A stretch of DNA of 64,000 bases, taken from positions 14,439,203-14,503,202 of the forward strand of contig NC_134939.1 in the NCBI RefSeq assembly GCF_051020765.1, in the 5' to 3' direction. The position numbers were made by a program, and so were the translations under genes. The first letter of the stretch is position 1. Each line of letters starts with the position of its first letter. Below the pieces are notes generated by a model. It was not told the origin of the DNA and did not search any database. It worked only from the letters and a program-made list of their open reading frames with translations. This DNA is from Lasioglossum baleicum. Taxonomy: Eukaryota; Arthropoda; Insecta; Hymenoptera; Halictidae. Positions 10,901 through 20,983 of the stretch are shown here, one piece after another.

Positions 10901-12374
10901 ACTCTGAAAACGGATTACTAGACATTTCCTGACCAACAAAGGCTTATTCAATCCTCCTTTCGTCAAAGGAACATTGTTAAGACAGTGAGGATTGCATAGA
11001 AGCAGTTCTATGCTTTTTTTTGTTAGGACATAGATAAATTGCTTAACATAGCCTTCCAAGTGCCGGACCATAGCCGCAGCCATTTGATAAATCGCGTAAC
11101 GAGCAATAGCCAGAACATACCGGTTGCGTTCTAGGCATACTGTACATTTCCGGAGTATAAATAGTTCAAACTCGTTCAATTTTCTTATTTGAGGGTCACC
11201 ATATCTTACATCATCAAATCAGTTACCAACAAAGAAGATCACGAGGAAAGCTCATTCATTCATTCATCAATTAAACATGTATTATTCCTTTTATCACATG
11301 CTACTACAGTTTCGAAGAAACGACACATGTTATTTATAATGTAATCAGTAGAGAAACATACGAAAATACATCAAACAAGTAAAATGTTTAAACTCGACTA
11401 GTTAAATCGGTGCACTCTCGTTAAAAAGACAAAAATAAACGTTACACTTAGAAAGGGGCTGGGTAATGCATATCCCTCATTCGGTGAATGCAGGATTATA
11501 TGTATCTATTTTTTACTGATAGAGTACAGAGTGTACATACGTATAGAGATAGTCAATGAGAGTAAAACATTTGCTGTTTATCATTAAGTAAATATAGATA
11601 AAAGCTTTCGCTTACAAAGTAAAGTAATTCCTGTTTCTACTAGTGAAGCATCTAAAATAACGATCGAAAAATACAATTTTTATTGATTATTTATTGCTCG
11701 AAAAAAAATGTTGTTCATCTCTAATATTCAAATGAAATTATACAGAGAAGAGAGAAATTATACTCAATTACATATACAGAAACCCAAATGTATTTCAGAA
11801 CGTATAAATTCCACAAACATTATGAGGACAGATTTGTGTGTTACGTTTGATTAACTGTTCAACACCACGCAATTCTATTTTGTAAAATAACGAGGCAAAC
11901 TCTTGATGAACATGTTAAAGAAGGTTTACCAAATGTATGATCAATGTTAAAGTGTTAAAGCGAATGTAAATTTTATTCTTCCATTAAGAAATTGTTCAGG
12001 ACAAAGAATAATACGGCGAGGCGTTAAGTACAAATCTTAAATTCAATACATTAACGCCCCACAGAAGTTTAAAAAAAGAAACAACGCATTCACTAATACA
12101 TATAACAAATTATTTTACATGTACAGGTTAAATAAATTACTGTAACTTCGGTAAAAATAAGAAAGCGGAATCAACAATGCTAGTGCTATAATTGAAAATG
12201 GTGCTTACCAATCGTACGTCGCTTGTCATTGGACGGATGTCCGGCTACCTGAGTCTCCAATAGACTGATCGTATCGTGGAATCCGCAATCGGACGAAATT
12301 TCCGCGAATTCTGTACTCGGAACTTTGTCGAGATGACATAAAGTTTTATCCGCCTGCGAGTCTAAGGTCGTCAT
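4952..12374 (-). CDS. IPMK: Inositol polyphosphate multikinase (4 coding exons)
   Basis: Phosphorylates inositol phosphates (IP3 to IP4/IP5) in nucleus and cytoplasm; some family members also have PI3-kinase activity. Coding exons, in order: 12374-12209, 7082-6906, 6779-6519, 5676-4952. All introns are GT-AG and the frame joins cleanly, giving 442 residues (human about 416, fly about 309). Exon 1 carries the family's QVAGH motif. Exon 2 has GRVLKPV and FVPKYYG. Exon 3 has the PxxxDxKxG inositol-kinase signature (PCVMDIKIG, residues 131-139). Exon 4 has SSSLL (244-248) and the metal-binding IDF (402-404). Between SSSLL and IDF is a Ser/Asp/Glu-rich insertion of about 150 residues, which explains the extra length relative to fly. 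Intron 1 (5.1 kb) and intron 3 (0.84 kb) hold several MITEs. The start codon is the only ATG ahead of the QVAGH region in exon 1. IP6K and IP3K were considered, but the QVAGH plus HPSNDK context and overall layout fit IPMK best. Confidence 0.9.
5894..5974. mobile_element. 81-bp mariner end-to-end remnant (IPMK intron 3)
   Basis: Starts TTAGGTTGGAAAGAAAGTTC and ends with its near-exact complement, flanked by TA on both sides (5892-5893 and 5975-5976). The two inverted repeats of about 30 bp leave only about 20 bp between them. The TTAGGTTG start and TA target are typical of mariner elements. This is a minimal, non-coding derivative. Confidence 0.85.
6025..6223. mobile_element. MITE with GACTGCGGAT termini (IPMK intron 3)
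   Basis: The left end (GACTGCGGATCTTTATGC) and right end (GCATAAAATCCGCAGTC) are inverted repeats about 200 bp apart. The interior text around 6048-6090 recurs in reverse orientation at about 46655-46705, defining a dispersed family. Related ends occur near 37605, 42360, 42757, 45187, 45674, 46512, 49408, 53778 and 54200. Confidence 0.8.
7191..7454. mobile_element. piggyBac-like MITE (IPMK intron 1)
   Basis: Flanked by TTAA on both sides (7187-7190 and 7455-7458). It begins CCCTCATCCGCCCC and ends in the complement of CCCTCATCCGTCCCCC. TTAA target duplications with CCC...GGG ends are characteristic of piggyBac-type elements. 264 bp, no coding capacity. The interior contains inverted CAATxTGACAC sub-repeats (about 7211 and 7401). 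Confidence 0.85.
7455..9921. other. IPMK intron 1, repeat-poor section
   Basis: AT-rich intronic sequence. It holds a (TTA)n microsatellite at about 8048-8071, a (TATG)n run at about 9083-9100 and, at about 9388-9450, an ACAGACAGACAAACAAAC stretch followed by GCGAGTTAATAAAAACGTGG. That text recurs at 63392-63440 inside the palindromic element at 63171-63754, so this is a fragment of the same family. No gene supported. Confidence 0.6.
9922..10594. mobile_element. Palindromic Tc1/mariner-like element with two transposase tails
   Basis: Ends are CAGGGTGTAACAAAATT and its near-complement, flanked by TA (9920-9921 and 10595-10596). The two halves are diverged inverted copies. The right half reads, on the plus strand (10316-10555), a coding-like stretch with RIEDAF, NLEERLRTCL and NNAGHIEAGDQARLL, which resembles the C-terminal tail of insect Tc1/mariner-type transposases. 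The left half encodes the same tail on the minus strand (10280-10032; NNAGQIEAAVQGRLL). This is a head-to-head dimer of a transposase 3' end, not an autonomous element. Confidence 0.75.
10735..10830 (-). repeat. Dispersed repeat copy (GACAAAAACTTTCAAGGGAA family)
   Basis: About 95 bp containing TTCAAGGGAAATGTTGTTCA and GGTCATTGAAATTTGAGGGG. It matches, in reverse orientation, blocks at about 28497-28600, 35762-35840 and 58145-58255. Non-coding dispersed family, probably a MITE fragment. Confidence 0.7.
10831..12208. other. IPMK intron 1, donor-proximal section
   Basis: AT-rich intronic sequence up to the exon 1 donor (GTAAG on the minus strand at 12208). A 94-aa minus ORF at 10895-11179 has no recognisable domain. 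Nothing else supported. Confidence 0.5.
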
Positions 12375-14512
12375 CGTTATTGCACCGTGCGGTACGCAGT
12401 AATTAACTTCTGCAATTAAAGAGTTGCACTGTTCGCAAAGATCTTATCTTCGTTGCAAACTCCACCCCCACCTCCGACGGTTACACATGGAAGCTTATAC
12501 TAATTGTCTTCGGTTGTTTTATTTCCGCCTATAAATACAAATACCAATGGATAAGGAAAACTGAGCACATTACAAGCGTGTTGCAAATGTCAGGGATTAG
12601 AGTAACATTGCATTTGCACAATAACCGTGTATAATGTCGCATATTGTTTATGCGTGTACGTATGTATACATATATGTATCTCTAAAAGACCCTCTTTCTT
12701 CCAGGTATTCGAATGTGATACTTTCCGACGCGTTGATAAAACAGCGTAAAACATAAAGGAAATATGTAACTTGCTTGGCTACATTTAATCAAATTTATAA
12801 AAATAAAATGTCTTGAATTTAATTCTCTTAGAAAATGATTAAACATCAAGGTTTTCCAATATCAAAATATAAAGGTACGTACAAAGAAAAAGGTTTGTTT
12901 TTTATAATAAATAAATATTTTTAATCAAATCGTATTGTTACCTTCAGTAGAAAAGATGCGAATGTATTGCTCACTTCTATCTCTTACTATTGCGATAAAT
13001 CTATTCGTAAGCACAGTGTTACCTTCGATTATTCCTCTCCGCTCGCACATCCGCATTCTTTAACTTTACATATTAATTCTATCACAGGTAAATTCACATC
13101 GCACTAAATTAACACAATGGACACAGAGTCTTCCGCTTTCAGATAATCGAAATGCAAAGCAACAGATTACAATGAATATTTCGCGCGGATATTTTCAAAT
13201 GTCGCGTGACAATGTTAGTAGATATCGACAGAGGGCAGAATGTGTTTGTGAAAATTGAATGGTCGAAGTTCGCGCTATTACCAACAATTTCTATTGTCCG
13301 TCCGTCTTTTAAAAATGTAATATTAAGAAATACGATTACTAATTGAGTGAGATTAAACCAGTTTGCTACCTGATCAACTACAGCTACAAGCTATTAATAT
13401 AATACGTTGACTGAGTATAGCACGAGGAAATCTTTGTTACATTTTAGAAATTGATTTTTTTGAACTAACGAAAAAATCATAAAATGCAACTCACACGAGG
13501 CATACGTACATTTATTGGATATAACAGGAGAATCATTTATTAGCCACTCTTCTTTTACAAATGTTACATCTAGAACATTTTACATGCCTATCTATTATTA
13601 TAACCTATACGATAATCTGTCCCTTCACAACAACACAGTATAATGTGCTCAAAATCGCAACACTTTTCACGTGTAAGTATAGAATCTCGTTCGAAGCCGT
13701 CCGTATATTAGGCGGAACTAAGATTGTGTTCACGACTTTAAACTTCACATAATTCTGAACGATCACACGTCCTTCCACTAGTCGTCTTCCTACTTTTCTA
13801 TAGCTATCTCTTTCGTCACACATCGAAGACTCTTCTAGAATCCGCCAGAGGGCTAATGTTGTTTTTACACTGTATATCTATATCAGTATGTTTTCATAAA
13901 ATAGGCATCGTTCCCGCCACAGCACACATACAGCCAAACTGAACGTACACACGCACGTTTAGGTTGGTGACTACGAATCTTACTCTCAAACAGTTTTGAC
14001 AGGTGGCCTTTCTATCTGATACAAGAGCGGAGAGTATATGAGAGTGCTCACTGTCTGCGCATCATGCTTAGCCTGGAACAGCCCCTACATCATCTTTACC
14101 ATGGAACAGAACCCACCACACTGTTATTAAATTTGTGGCATGGACACCGACGATCTCGTCGGTGGTTGCAGTTTGCATTTGCAAACTTTGCACTGCTTTG
14201 ACGCCTGACTTATGCTGTGCTTTTGATTTTTTCAGAAACGCTAGTGCTGCGCCAAGTCGATCGGAAACTAACCTGTTCGTCGTTAGCATGGACTACAACC
14301 CAGTTGTCTACATTAGCAGAGACTAGAACCCATTGGCTTCCATGATGTATGAGATGTTTCTATCAGGGACAGCGTATAGGACACAAACAAGATTAGTACA
14401 GACATTGTATCATTTCGGTGTACATTATATGTATGAATCTACAATGAATAAATAAAGATAAAGTAATAAAGAAACGTGTCTCTCTCTCTCTACGTCTATA
14501 TTTACTGAACCC
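12375..14512. other. IPMK upstream region
   Basis: Expected to contain the IPMK promoter and 5' UTR just above 12374 on the minus strand. No clear TATA box or UTR intron could be fixed by eye. The rest is AT-rich with no supported ORF. There is a short GC-richer patch at about 14040-14330. Confidence 0.4.
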
Positions 14513-14752
14513 CCAATTTTTTTCCCGAACGTCCGGCTTGTCGTTGAGTTGTACTACTGAATTTCGTACCACCTCCTTCGCTATCATGTTCTCCTCTACA
14601 ACTCAACGACAAGTTAGACGGTCGAAAATTGGCGAAAATTTTCGAAAACCTCGAAAATTGAGTTTTGTATTAGGAGAACATGATATTGAAGGAGGTGGCA
14701 CGAAATTCAGTAGTACAACTCAACGACAAGTCAGACGGTCGAAAATTGGCGC
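14513..14752. mobile_element. MITE with nested inverted and direct repeats
   Basis: Outer arms of about 80 bp (14513-14593 and 14672-14752) are inverted copies; landmarks are CTTGTCGTTGAGTTGTACTA and its complement. Within the spacer, ACAACTCAACGACAAG plus GACGGTCGAAAATTGGCG (about 14599-14635) repeats the right terminus in direct orientation. This gives three copies of the same end, one of them internal, which suggests insertion into itself or a template-switch event. Confidence 0.7.
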
Positions 14753-15435
14753 CTTTTTTTTCGATATCTGAAATTCGACACATAATTCCTAAACTCACCA
14801 CTCTAAATCGTAGAGGGCATACCAAAACCTCTGATTTTTTGAACAGTCGGTATTTCAGAACTTGAGACACGAAGTCCCCCATAAGATGATAGGTCTATTC
14901 TATATCTCGTCGGTGGTTCGACTACGTCATAACCTATCTGTCCAATTTCAAAATGCAAGCAGTGAATATGATCGTAATAGTTTTTTCGATTACCCATCCA
15001 GTATTGTGAACATGAAACAATAAAGAAAATAGCAAGATTTGGGGTCATTAACGTTCTTTGAAATATTTATATATATTTGTTTGACAACACACACAGATTT
15101 ACGTTCGTAATTACACAGGTAAGCTTTCAAACATCTAATAATATAAGGTATTGTTATCATTTCGTTTTTCAGCCTTTCATTTATTTTACTATATTATACA
15201 GTAACTTCAAGACAAGAAATCTACCACATAGAAAAGAAATGCACATTATTTTTAGGAGAATAATTAAATTTATTTTACATATTGATCTTATTTTAGATAG
15301 CACTACCACTATATTTACAATAGGCGTGTCTTATAATATAAATTAATGCTTAATACTTTTAATGTTATATTTTTAAATATGAATTACACGTGAAAACTCT
15401 CTTTTGTTAGCTAATTTGTATAAAGTATTTCTTCA
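14753..15435. other. Intergenic between IPMK upstream and ZNHIT1 3' end
   Basis: AT-rich sequence. The part nearest 15435 is the likely ZNHIT1 3' UTR. No other gene supported. Confidence 0.5.
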
Positions 15436-15979
15436 TTAAGCTGTCCATTTTAAACACCTTGTATCTAGATGAGTACCCAAACATTTCATGCAACAGTATC
15501 TAGCACCGCAAGGAATACAAGTATAATTGCTAGGAAATCCACAAACTGCACAAAAGTGACGTTCAGGAAAGCGTGATGGTGGTGCTTGAGCAGAAGCATA
15601 GTTTGGAGGGCTTGAATTAATATTAAGATCTTCTTCTACTAATTGACCAAAGGTTTTCCTAAATCGTTGCTTGTAATATTCCGCCGATCTAGTTTTCTTC
15701 CTTCTGCCACCTCTGTTATCTAGTGTTTCTTGAAATTTCGGAACCTTTTTACTCATTACTGAAACAGTTCAAATAGTGCATACTTAAACTATGATGTTAA
15801 AAGAAATTGAATTTTATAAAACGTATTATATACGTACCCAAATCTGCATGCGGATCATCATGAAAATTATCTTGCTCCAAAGCTTCCAACGCTTTCTTTT
15901 GTCTACGTCTACGAGCAGCTTCATCGAGTACTCTCTTCTGATATGCATCTTTTATTCTACCAGATTCTCGAGCAGCCAT
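15436..15979 (-). CDS. ZNHIT1: Zinc finger HIT domain protein 1 (SRCAP/SWR1 subunit)
   Basis: Small nuclear subunit of the SRCAP/SWR1 chromatin-remodelling complex that deposits H2A.Z. Two exons, 15979-15838 and 15758-15436, join as G|TA across a GT-AG intron of 79 nt and give 154 residues, the same length as human ZNHIT1. The N-terminus is basic (residues 10-30 include RRRRQKK). The C-terminus is a complete zf-HIT module: Cys117, Cys120, Cys128, Cys131, Cys136/137, Cys140, His144 and Cys149. The start is the first ATG (MAARESGR). The gene lies 58 bp downstream of the GTF2H5 stop codon on the same strand, so its promoter must overlap the GTF2H5 3' end or be shared. Confidence 0.94.
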
Positions 15980-16037
15980 AATGTAGAATGTGTTATTCGA
16001 TGTACGTCTCTAGATTGAAATATCTCTTGTCTAATAT

Positions 16038-17523
16038 TTATATTCCTTTTTCTGCTAAAGGAAATGATATTTGATCCATCAGATCATCCACTTTAGTTTG
16101 CAGAGTATCTAAGATATCAGCAGAAATAAACAGGTGTCTCTCGTCCAAATCTTGGATTATAAATTTTCGTCCTAAGGCAAATGTTTCATCCAGATGTAAA
16201 AGAAATTCCTTCATAGCTGAATCACTGTAAACATAGTGAATAGGCATTAATGTAACGGTTCTGTTTGATTTTAATGGCACAGGTAAAATGTCGAAACGAA
16301 AAGGAGTCTCTCTCGATGAGAAACGCGCAAGAATGCTTCAAATATTTTATGAAAAGAAAGAGTTTTTTACGTTGAAAGAATTAGAAAAAATTGCACCGAA
16401 AGAGAAAGGCATTATAACACAATCTGTAAAAGATACACTTCAAGCGCTAGTCGACGATGGATTAGTAAGATCCGAGAAAATTGGTACTTCTGTATACTTC
16501 TGGACATTTCCGGGGTAAGAATCAGACTTATCGATTCTATTACAAATATGATTATTTATCAAGTAAATTTATTTCGTAATAAATTTTTAAATGTTTTCGG
16601 CGCAACGGTTCGATCGTTTATTACGAATTATAAAGCAACTTTGCTAATTGTCAAACAAAATTAACGTTTCGATCCCAGTTTGGATCTTTTTCAAGATTTA
16701 TTTGAACTGTTCCGCCGAAAACATTTAAAAATTTATTATTACCAAATACGATTGATAGAAGAAACATATTTAAAATTTTCTGTGTAGTGAAAACATAACT
16801 GCTATAGAACAGAGAATATCGGAAGCTACTAAAAACATAGTGGAAGCAGAATTTAAAAAACAAAAACTAAAAGAACTTTGTGCCAAAGAACAGGTAATCA
16901 AAATTATGCGACATCTAATCGCATGAATTATTAGTAGTTTACAAAATTAAATATAGTTGCCACTTCCTTGCCATTGCATATTGCAATTTAATTTTTTGAT
17001 TTATTATAGAGTTATCGTTAAAAGATTAAAGTTTCAAACAAAAAATTAAATGCACTAACTATGGCTATACTATTTCTTACATTTTATATATTTCACACGG
17101 CTTATAAAGATAGGAAAGGAGGATACAGAAGAACGCCAAACTGTCTTACACGAGATAGAACAGCTAAAGGCTGAAGAGGATCAACTGAAAAATCAAATTG
17201 CTAAATTTAGTGACGCCGATCCAGAAGTTACAGCTAAACTTAAACAAAAAGCACAGGTATGATATTACTAAAAGTTACGTTTACTCAAATGAAATTTACA
17301 TATATCGTGTTTTGTAGGAATATAAAGAAGCCGCTAATATATGGACAGACAATATTTTTGCTATTCAGAGCTGGTGCAAAAATAAGTTTGACATTTCCGA
17401 AAAAAGTCTTAATAAACAATTTAATATTCCTGATGATTTAGATTATAAAGAATGATAGAGTAATTTAATTTGTGTTTAATATACGTACCATTCAACCAAA
17501 ATTCCTTTTGTAACGTTTACCAT
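16038..17523 (-). CDS. GTF2H5: TFIIH subunit 5 (TTDA/Tfb5), intron hosts MND1
   Basis: Smallest core subunit of TFIIH; it stabilises XPB/p52 for nucleotide excision repair and transcription. Exon 1 is only 35 nt (17523-17489; ATG GTA AAC GTT, reading MVNVTKGILVE then TG|). Exon 2 is 16224-16038 (T|GAT..., DSAMKEFLLHLDE, GRKFIIQDLDE, LMDQISF). The join restores a Cys-Asp, the donor is GTACGT and the acceptor TTTACAG. The product is 73 residues against 71 in human, and the N-terminal MVNV and central KFIIQD match the family. A naive reading would start at a spurious ATG at 16280 and miss exon 1. The 1264-nt intron contains the complete MND1 gene on the other strand. Confidence 0.93.
16288..17455 (+). 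CDS. MND1: Meiotic nuclear division protein 1
   Basis: Partner of HOP2 (PSMC3IP); the heterodimer stimulates DMC1/RAD51 strand exchange in meiosis. Four exons: 16288-16514, 16788-16893, 17110-17256, 17318-17455. All introns are GT-AG and the frame is continuous, giving 205 residues, the human length. The N-terminal winged helix includes KRKGVSLDEKRARMLQIF, LEKIAPKEKG and VDDGLVRSEKIGTSVYFW. The middle (about residues 76-150) is a Lys/Glu-rich coiled coil. The C-terminus has EAANIWTDNIFAIQSW and ends IPDDLDYKE. The gene is nested in the GTF2H5 intron; its ATG is 63 nt from GTF2H5 exon 2, so its 5' UTR probably overlaps that exon antisense. Intron 1 carries a MITE. Confidence 0.96.
16574..16743. 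mobile_element. MITE inside MND1 intron 1
   Basis: Inverted arms (TAAATTTTTAAATGTTTTCGGCG on the left, its complement on the right) of about 35-40 bp bound about 170 bp. The CGGCGCAACGGTTC-type terminus resembles the CGGCGCTACCGTTTC terminus of the palindromic MITE at 44577-44755, so the two are probably related. It makes up most of the 273-nt intron. Confidence 0.7.
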
Positions 17524-18130
17524 GACTTTTTCTTTGAAAAGATAAACAAAGATAAAATTTCGATATGCATTCGAAACTCTTTCAATTCACACATTGCATT
17601 GCATTGTATAGCCATAGAATTTGCTTACGTTACACAACTAGATAAGAAAGTCAATATGGATTGGTTAGCGCAATGCACGCTGTAAAAAAAACAGATGGTT
17701 CAAGAGACGTCCCGTCTCCAAGCCCTGAAATCTTGCCGTTAGATGGATTCGTGTCGTAAAGGAAAAATAGCAGCTCTATATTATATCTCGTCCATGGTGG
17801 GCTAAAGAAATATCAATATCTTTTATGAATTTCCATAAACATGTTAATCTAGAGAATAGAATATAATTCAAAATACACATGTTCAATAGAAACTATATAT
17901 TTATAATTCGTCGTGCGCGTTATATGAAATACTATAATTTCATATGTATATACATTTGATCGATTTTATTTCATTTAGATTATTTTTGTAAATGTTCCAC
18001 TGTTATGTATATTCAAATTTTACAAATGACACGGAAAGATATCATTTCTAAACGGTATAAATTGTACGAGAATCATTTTACCAATCAGGAGAAACGATTC
18101 TTTGTTGCTCCCGAACGCTATCTAGCGTCA
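17524..18130. other. Divergent upstream region between GTF2H5 and cytochrome c
   Basis: About 600 bp between the GTF2H5 start (minus) and the cytochrome c 5' UTR exon (plus). The two genes are head to head, so both promoters should be here. No unambiguous TATA box was seen. The 71-aa ORF at 17470-17685 is antisense to GTF2H5 exon 1 and is rejected. Confidence 0.45.
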
Positions 18131-18292
18131 CGCTTGCGACTATTTTATGAATCGTTACGTCAGCCATTGAAATACTCTGAAATCTGCCTCAGAGGAAGTC
18201 AGTGGCTATACATCGATCGAAGCATCTATTCGACTGCTGACCTGCAGACGTCTTCGATACTACTTTGCACGCGCGGGTTCTACTGAACTAAA
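18131..18292 (+). other. Probable 5' UTR exon of cytochrome c
   Basis: The sequence ends in a strong donor (CTAAA|GTAAGT, intron start 18293). A matching acceptor TTGTTTAG at 19487-19494 lies 11 nt before the cytochrome c ATG. Non-coding first exons with long introns are common for this gene. The transcription start is uncertain, so the left limit is approximate. Confidence 0.55.
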
Positions 18293-19494
18293 GTAAGTTC
18301 GATTTTCCGTTTTATCAAAGTGCTTATCGATTACGATAACTTTTTAATTCAATTAAATAAACGTTTTCTTTCACTAACATTCGAACAAATGTATACGTAG
18401 ATTCAAATCGGACAGTTATGGATTTAATGTGCTTGGCGTTTCCAACACGTGCAAATGACTCAATCCTTGCGAACTCATGATTAGTAATATTATAAAATTC
18501 CTTATACGTTTACTGAACATATAAATCACGTTAATCTTGTGTAGAAAATTACGCGTGTTACGTAACATAAGTACCCTTGAGCTGTAGCTCTATTATTACA
18601 CTTTCGTTAATAAGAGCATTTCAATTTGTTAATGGGATAGGATTCTTAATTGATCGATATTCTAATTATTTAGATGTGAATGAAAATTTGGCTTCTTTAA
18701 TTACGATATCATCTATATATGCATGTTTCCTATTTTTATTCTTTTCTTCTATGAGAAATAGATCTTCTACTCCAGACTTTCGAAAATTTATTGCAAGATA
18801 TTGCATAATATATTATAGATCTATTAATGTAATTAGTTCACGATATTAAATGTCAACAAAATAGCATTAATAGCAATAAAGTTGTTATTCTTTGTCTAAA
18901 AACACTCACATCATTGATATTGCGAGAAAATATGTTTTTTGTCAAATTAAATAAAATTTGTACTACATCCTTGTGCTTATTAGACGTATCAAGATGCTTG
19001 ACCTTTAAACAAACGGTTATGTCAATGTCGTCCGTCGTCACGACGGTGTGGAGAGTACATTTTTATACTTGGCACTCCGCACGACATTTCAGTAGCCCAT
19101 TGCTAAATACTCGTCCAAATCATTCACTGATTCGAGATCGTCGTCTGCTATTTCTTTATACGTCATTCACATATATTCAGCATTAGTAAAAATGGAGGGG
19201 GTGTAAGGTGTTTCCCGAATTCATAAGATCTTTTATCGAATTTATCGAATTTACCATACATTATGATTGATCGTTAAACAAATTTTGTATGCGTTCGTAA
19301 TGTTCCATTAACGTATCATTACGAAACATCAGTCTTTTCCACGTGTTTCGCGCTTATGTAACAAAAGAAACGTTAAGAAGAACAAATTCGTATCCATGCA
19401 AAATTTAAGATAAGATTTTTAAATTTAACAAAAATGTGTTATACCTGAACAATGAATGTTTTTTATATAATATACGTTTAAATTTATTGTTTAG
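18293..19494 (+). other. Probable 5' UTR intron of cytochrome c
   Basis: Begins GTAAGTTCG and ends TTTAG, is AT-rich throughout and contains no supported ORF. The 90-aa ORFs at 18577 and 18914 have no recognisable features. Confidence 0.5.
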
Positions 19495-19505
19495 AAAAAG
19501 CAACA

Positions 19506-20227
19506 ATGGGCGCGCCCGCAGGTGGTGATGTAGAAAAAGGAAAGAAAGTAAGAATAAAAAATTAAAAAAGTATATTATTTTATTTTACTTGATATTTTCA
19601 AGAGTTTTTATAGAATATAACCTAATTAACTTATTGCTAATTTCCCGCGACATTCCGATCTCGTGAATCGAACGCGTTATACGTGTGAAAGTAACGTCAC
19701 GTCTTATCAGTGCTTGATAGAGTCCGTATATGGTTCTATTCCAATTTTTGTTTCGCCGCGATAATTGAAATATTAGCTTTTATTTGTACTTTCATTAAAA
19801 ATAACGGAACGCACATAATTGAAAATTTACTGATATTTTATATGTATTCTTTTTTAGCTTTTTGTACAAAGATGTGCACAGTGCCATACCATTGAAGCTG
19901 GTGGTAAACACAAGGTCGGCCCTAATCTGAGTGGAATCATTGGAAGGAAAACTGGACAAGCAGCTGGTTACAGTTACACGGATGCCAACAAAGCGAAAGG
20001 TTCCATTTTATTATACTGCTATACACTACTCTTACGATTATATTTTGGATATTATATTAAAGCGGAATATCATTATTTTAGGCATCACTTGGAATAGAGA
20101 TACACTGTTCGAATACCTGGAAAATCCCAAGAAGTACATTCCTGGTACAAAAATGGTCTTCGCTGGCTTGAAGAAACCGCAGGAACGTGTAGATCTAATT
20201 GCGTACATCGAACAAGCTTCGAAATAA
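19506..20227 (+). CDS. Cyt-c: Cytochrome c, mitochondrial electron carrier
   Basis: Soluble c-type haem protein of the intermembrane space that shuttles electrons from complex III to IV and acts in apoptosome activation. Three exons, 19506-19547, 19858-19999 and 20082-20227, give 109 residues. The haem attachment site is CAQCH (Cys20, Cys23, His24). The distal ligand is Met86 in YIPGTKM. GPNL, GRKTGQA and YSYTDANK are all present. The N-terminal extension before GDVEKGKK (MGAPAG) is typical of insects. The donor of intron 2 is GTTCC rather than GTAAG but the frame (G|GC, Gly62) is unambiguous. The ATG context CAACAATGG is good. Conservation suggests the main somatic form. Confidence 0.98.
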
Positions 20228-20742
20228 GCTTGAGACACCTTTTAGAGATGACAAAGCATGCTAAACGTGTCCAGCAGGTGTTGCAGGGGAAACTAGTACT
20301 ATTATCATCTCAAATCTCATGCACATCTAGCTAATTTTACTCAACTCATTCATCGACAACTCCCCGATCTGGTACTCAAGCGTTTGCAAAGTCTGTATAG
20401 TAAAAAAAATTGTTATTATGGATTATAAGTAGATCCACCATTTTGTGATTGCATACATTGACAAGAGTCAGGCTAGAACTGACTAGAATTAGCAGTACTA
20501 CTTCATCATTAAAGATATTTCTGTGCTCTCTTACGGTGGCTGAGCCATACGTATATTGTGCACTATATTTATTTATGATTGTAAATGTACATTGTTCGAA
20601 TCGTTGAACAGATTGTTAATCTGTAATGCAACAGTACAAAAATACAGATTCGACAATAACGTTTGTAAGGTTTTCATTTTTTTCTTTATAAGCCAATGCC
20701 AAATTTATCCAAAACCAAGGGAGCAACAAAGTATTAAAAAGC

Positions 20743-20748
20743 AATAAA
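20743..20748 (+). promoter_or_regulatory. Candidate cytochrome c polyadenylation signal
   Basis: AATAAA about 515 nt downstream of the stop codon, in the correct orientation. The intervening sequence has no other ORF of interest and is the likely 3' UTR. Confidence 0.5.
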
Positions 20749-20983
20749 CGAAAGTAAACATTATGTTTTAGTATTGATAAGTTTAAATCGAATAATTTAA
20801 ACTCTACTATCGAGTGAAAACGACACTACATTACGATGAGTGGCTAAAATTGATCTAAAACGAAAGATGTGACAAATTCCATTAAATTATGCAATAAAAT
20901 TCTGATAAAATGAAGCTTTTAGATTTATATGTATTTGTATATAAGTATAATCAAGAGTTATTCTGCGATAAGAATAAGGAAGG

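Noticed and set aside
10895..11179. 94-aa minus ORF in IPMK intron 1
   Set aside because: No domain recognised; lies within an intron on the same strand without splice signals linking it to the gene.
16038..16280. Single-exon reading of the TFIIH subunit from ATG 16280
   Set aside because: The part before DSAMKEF is intron sequence; a proper 35-nt first exon with MVNV exists at 17489-17523.
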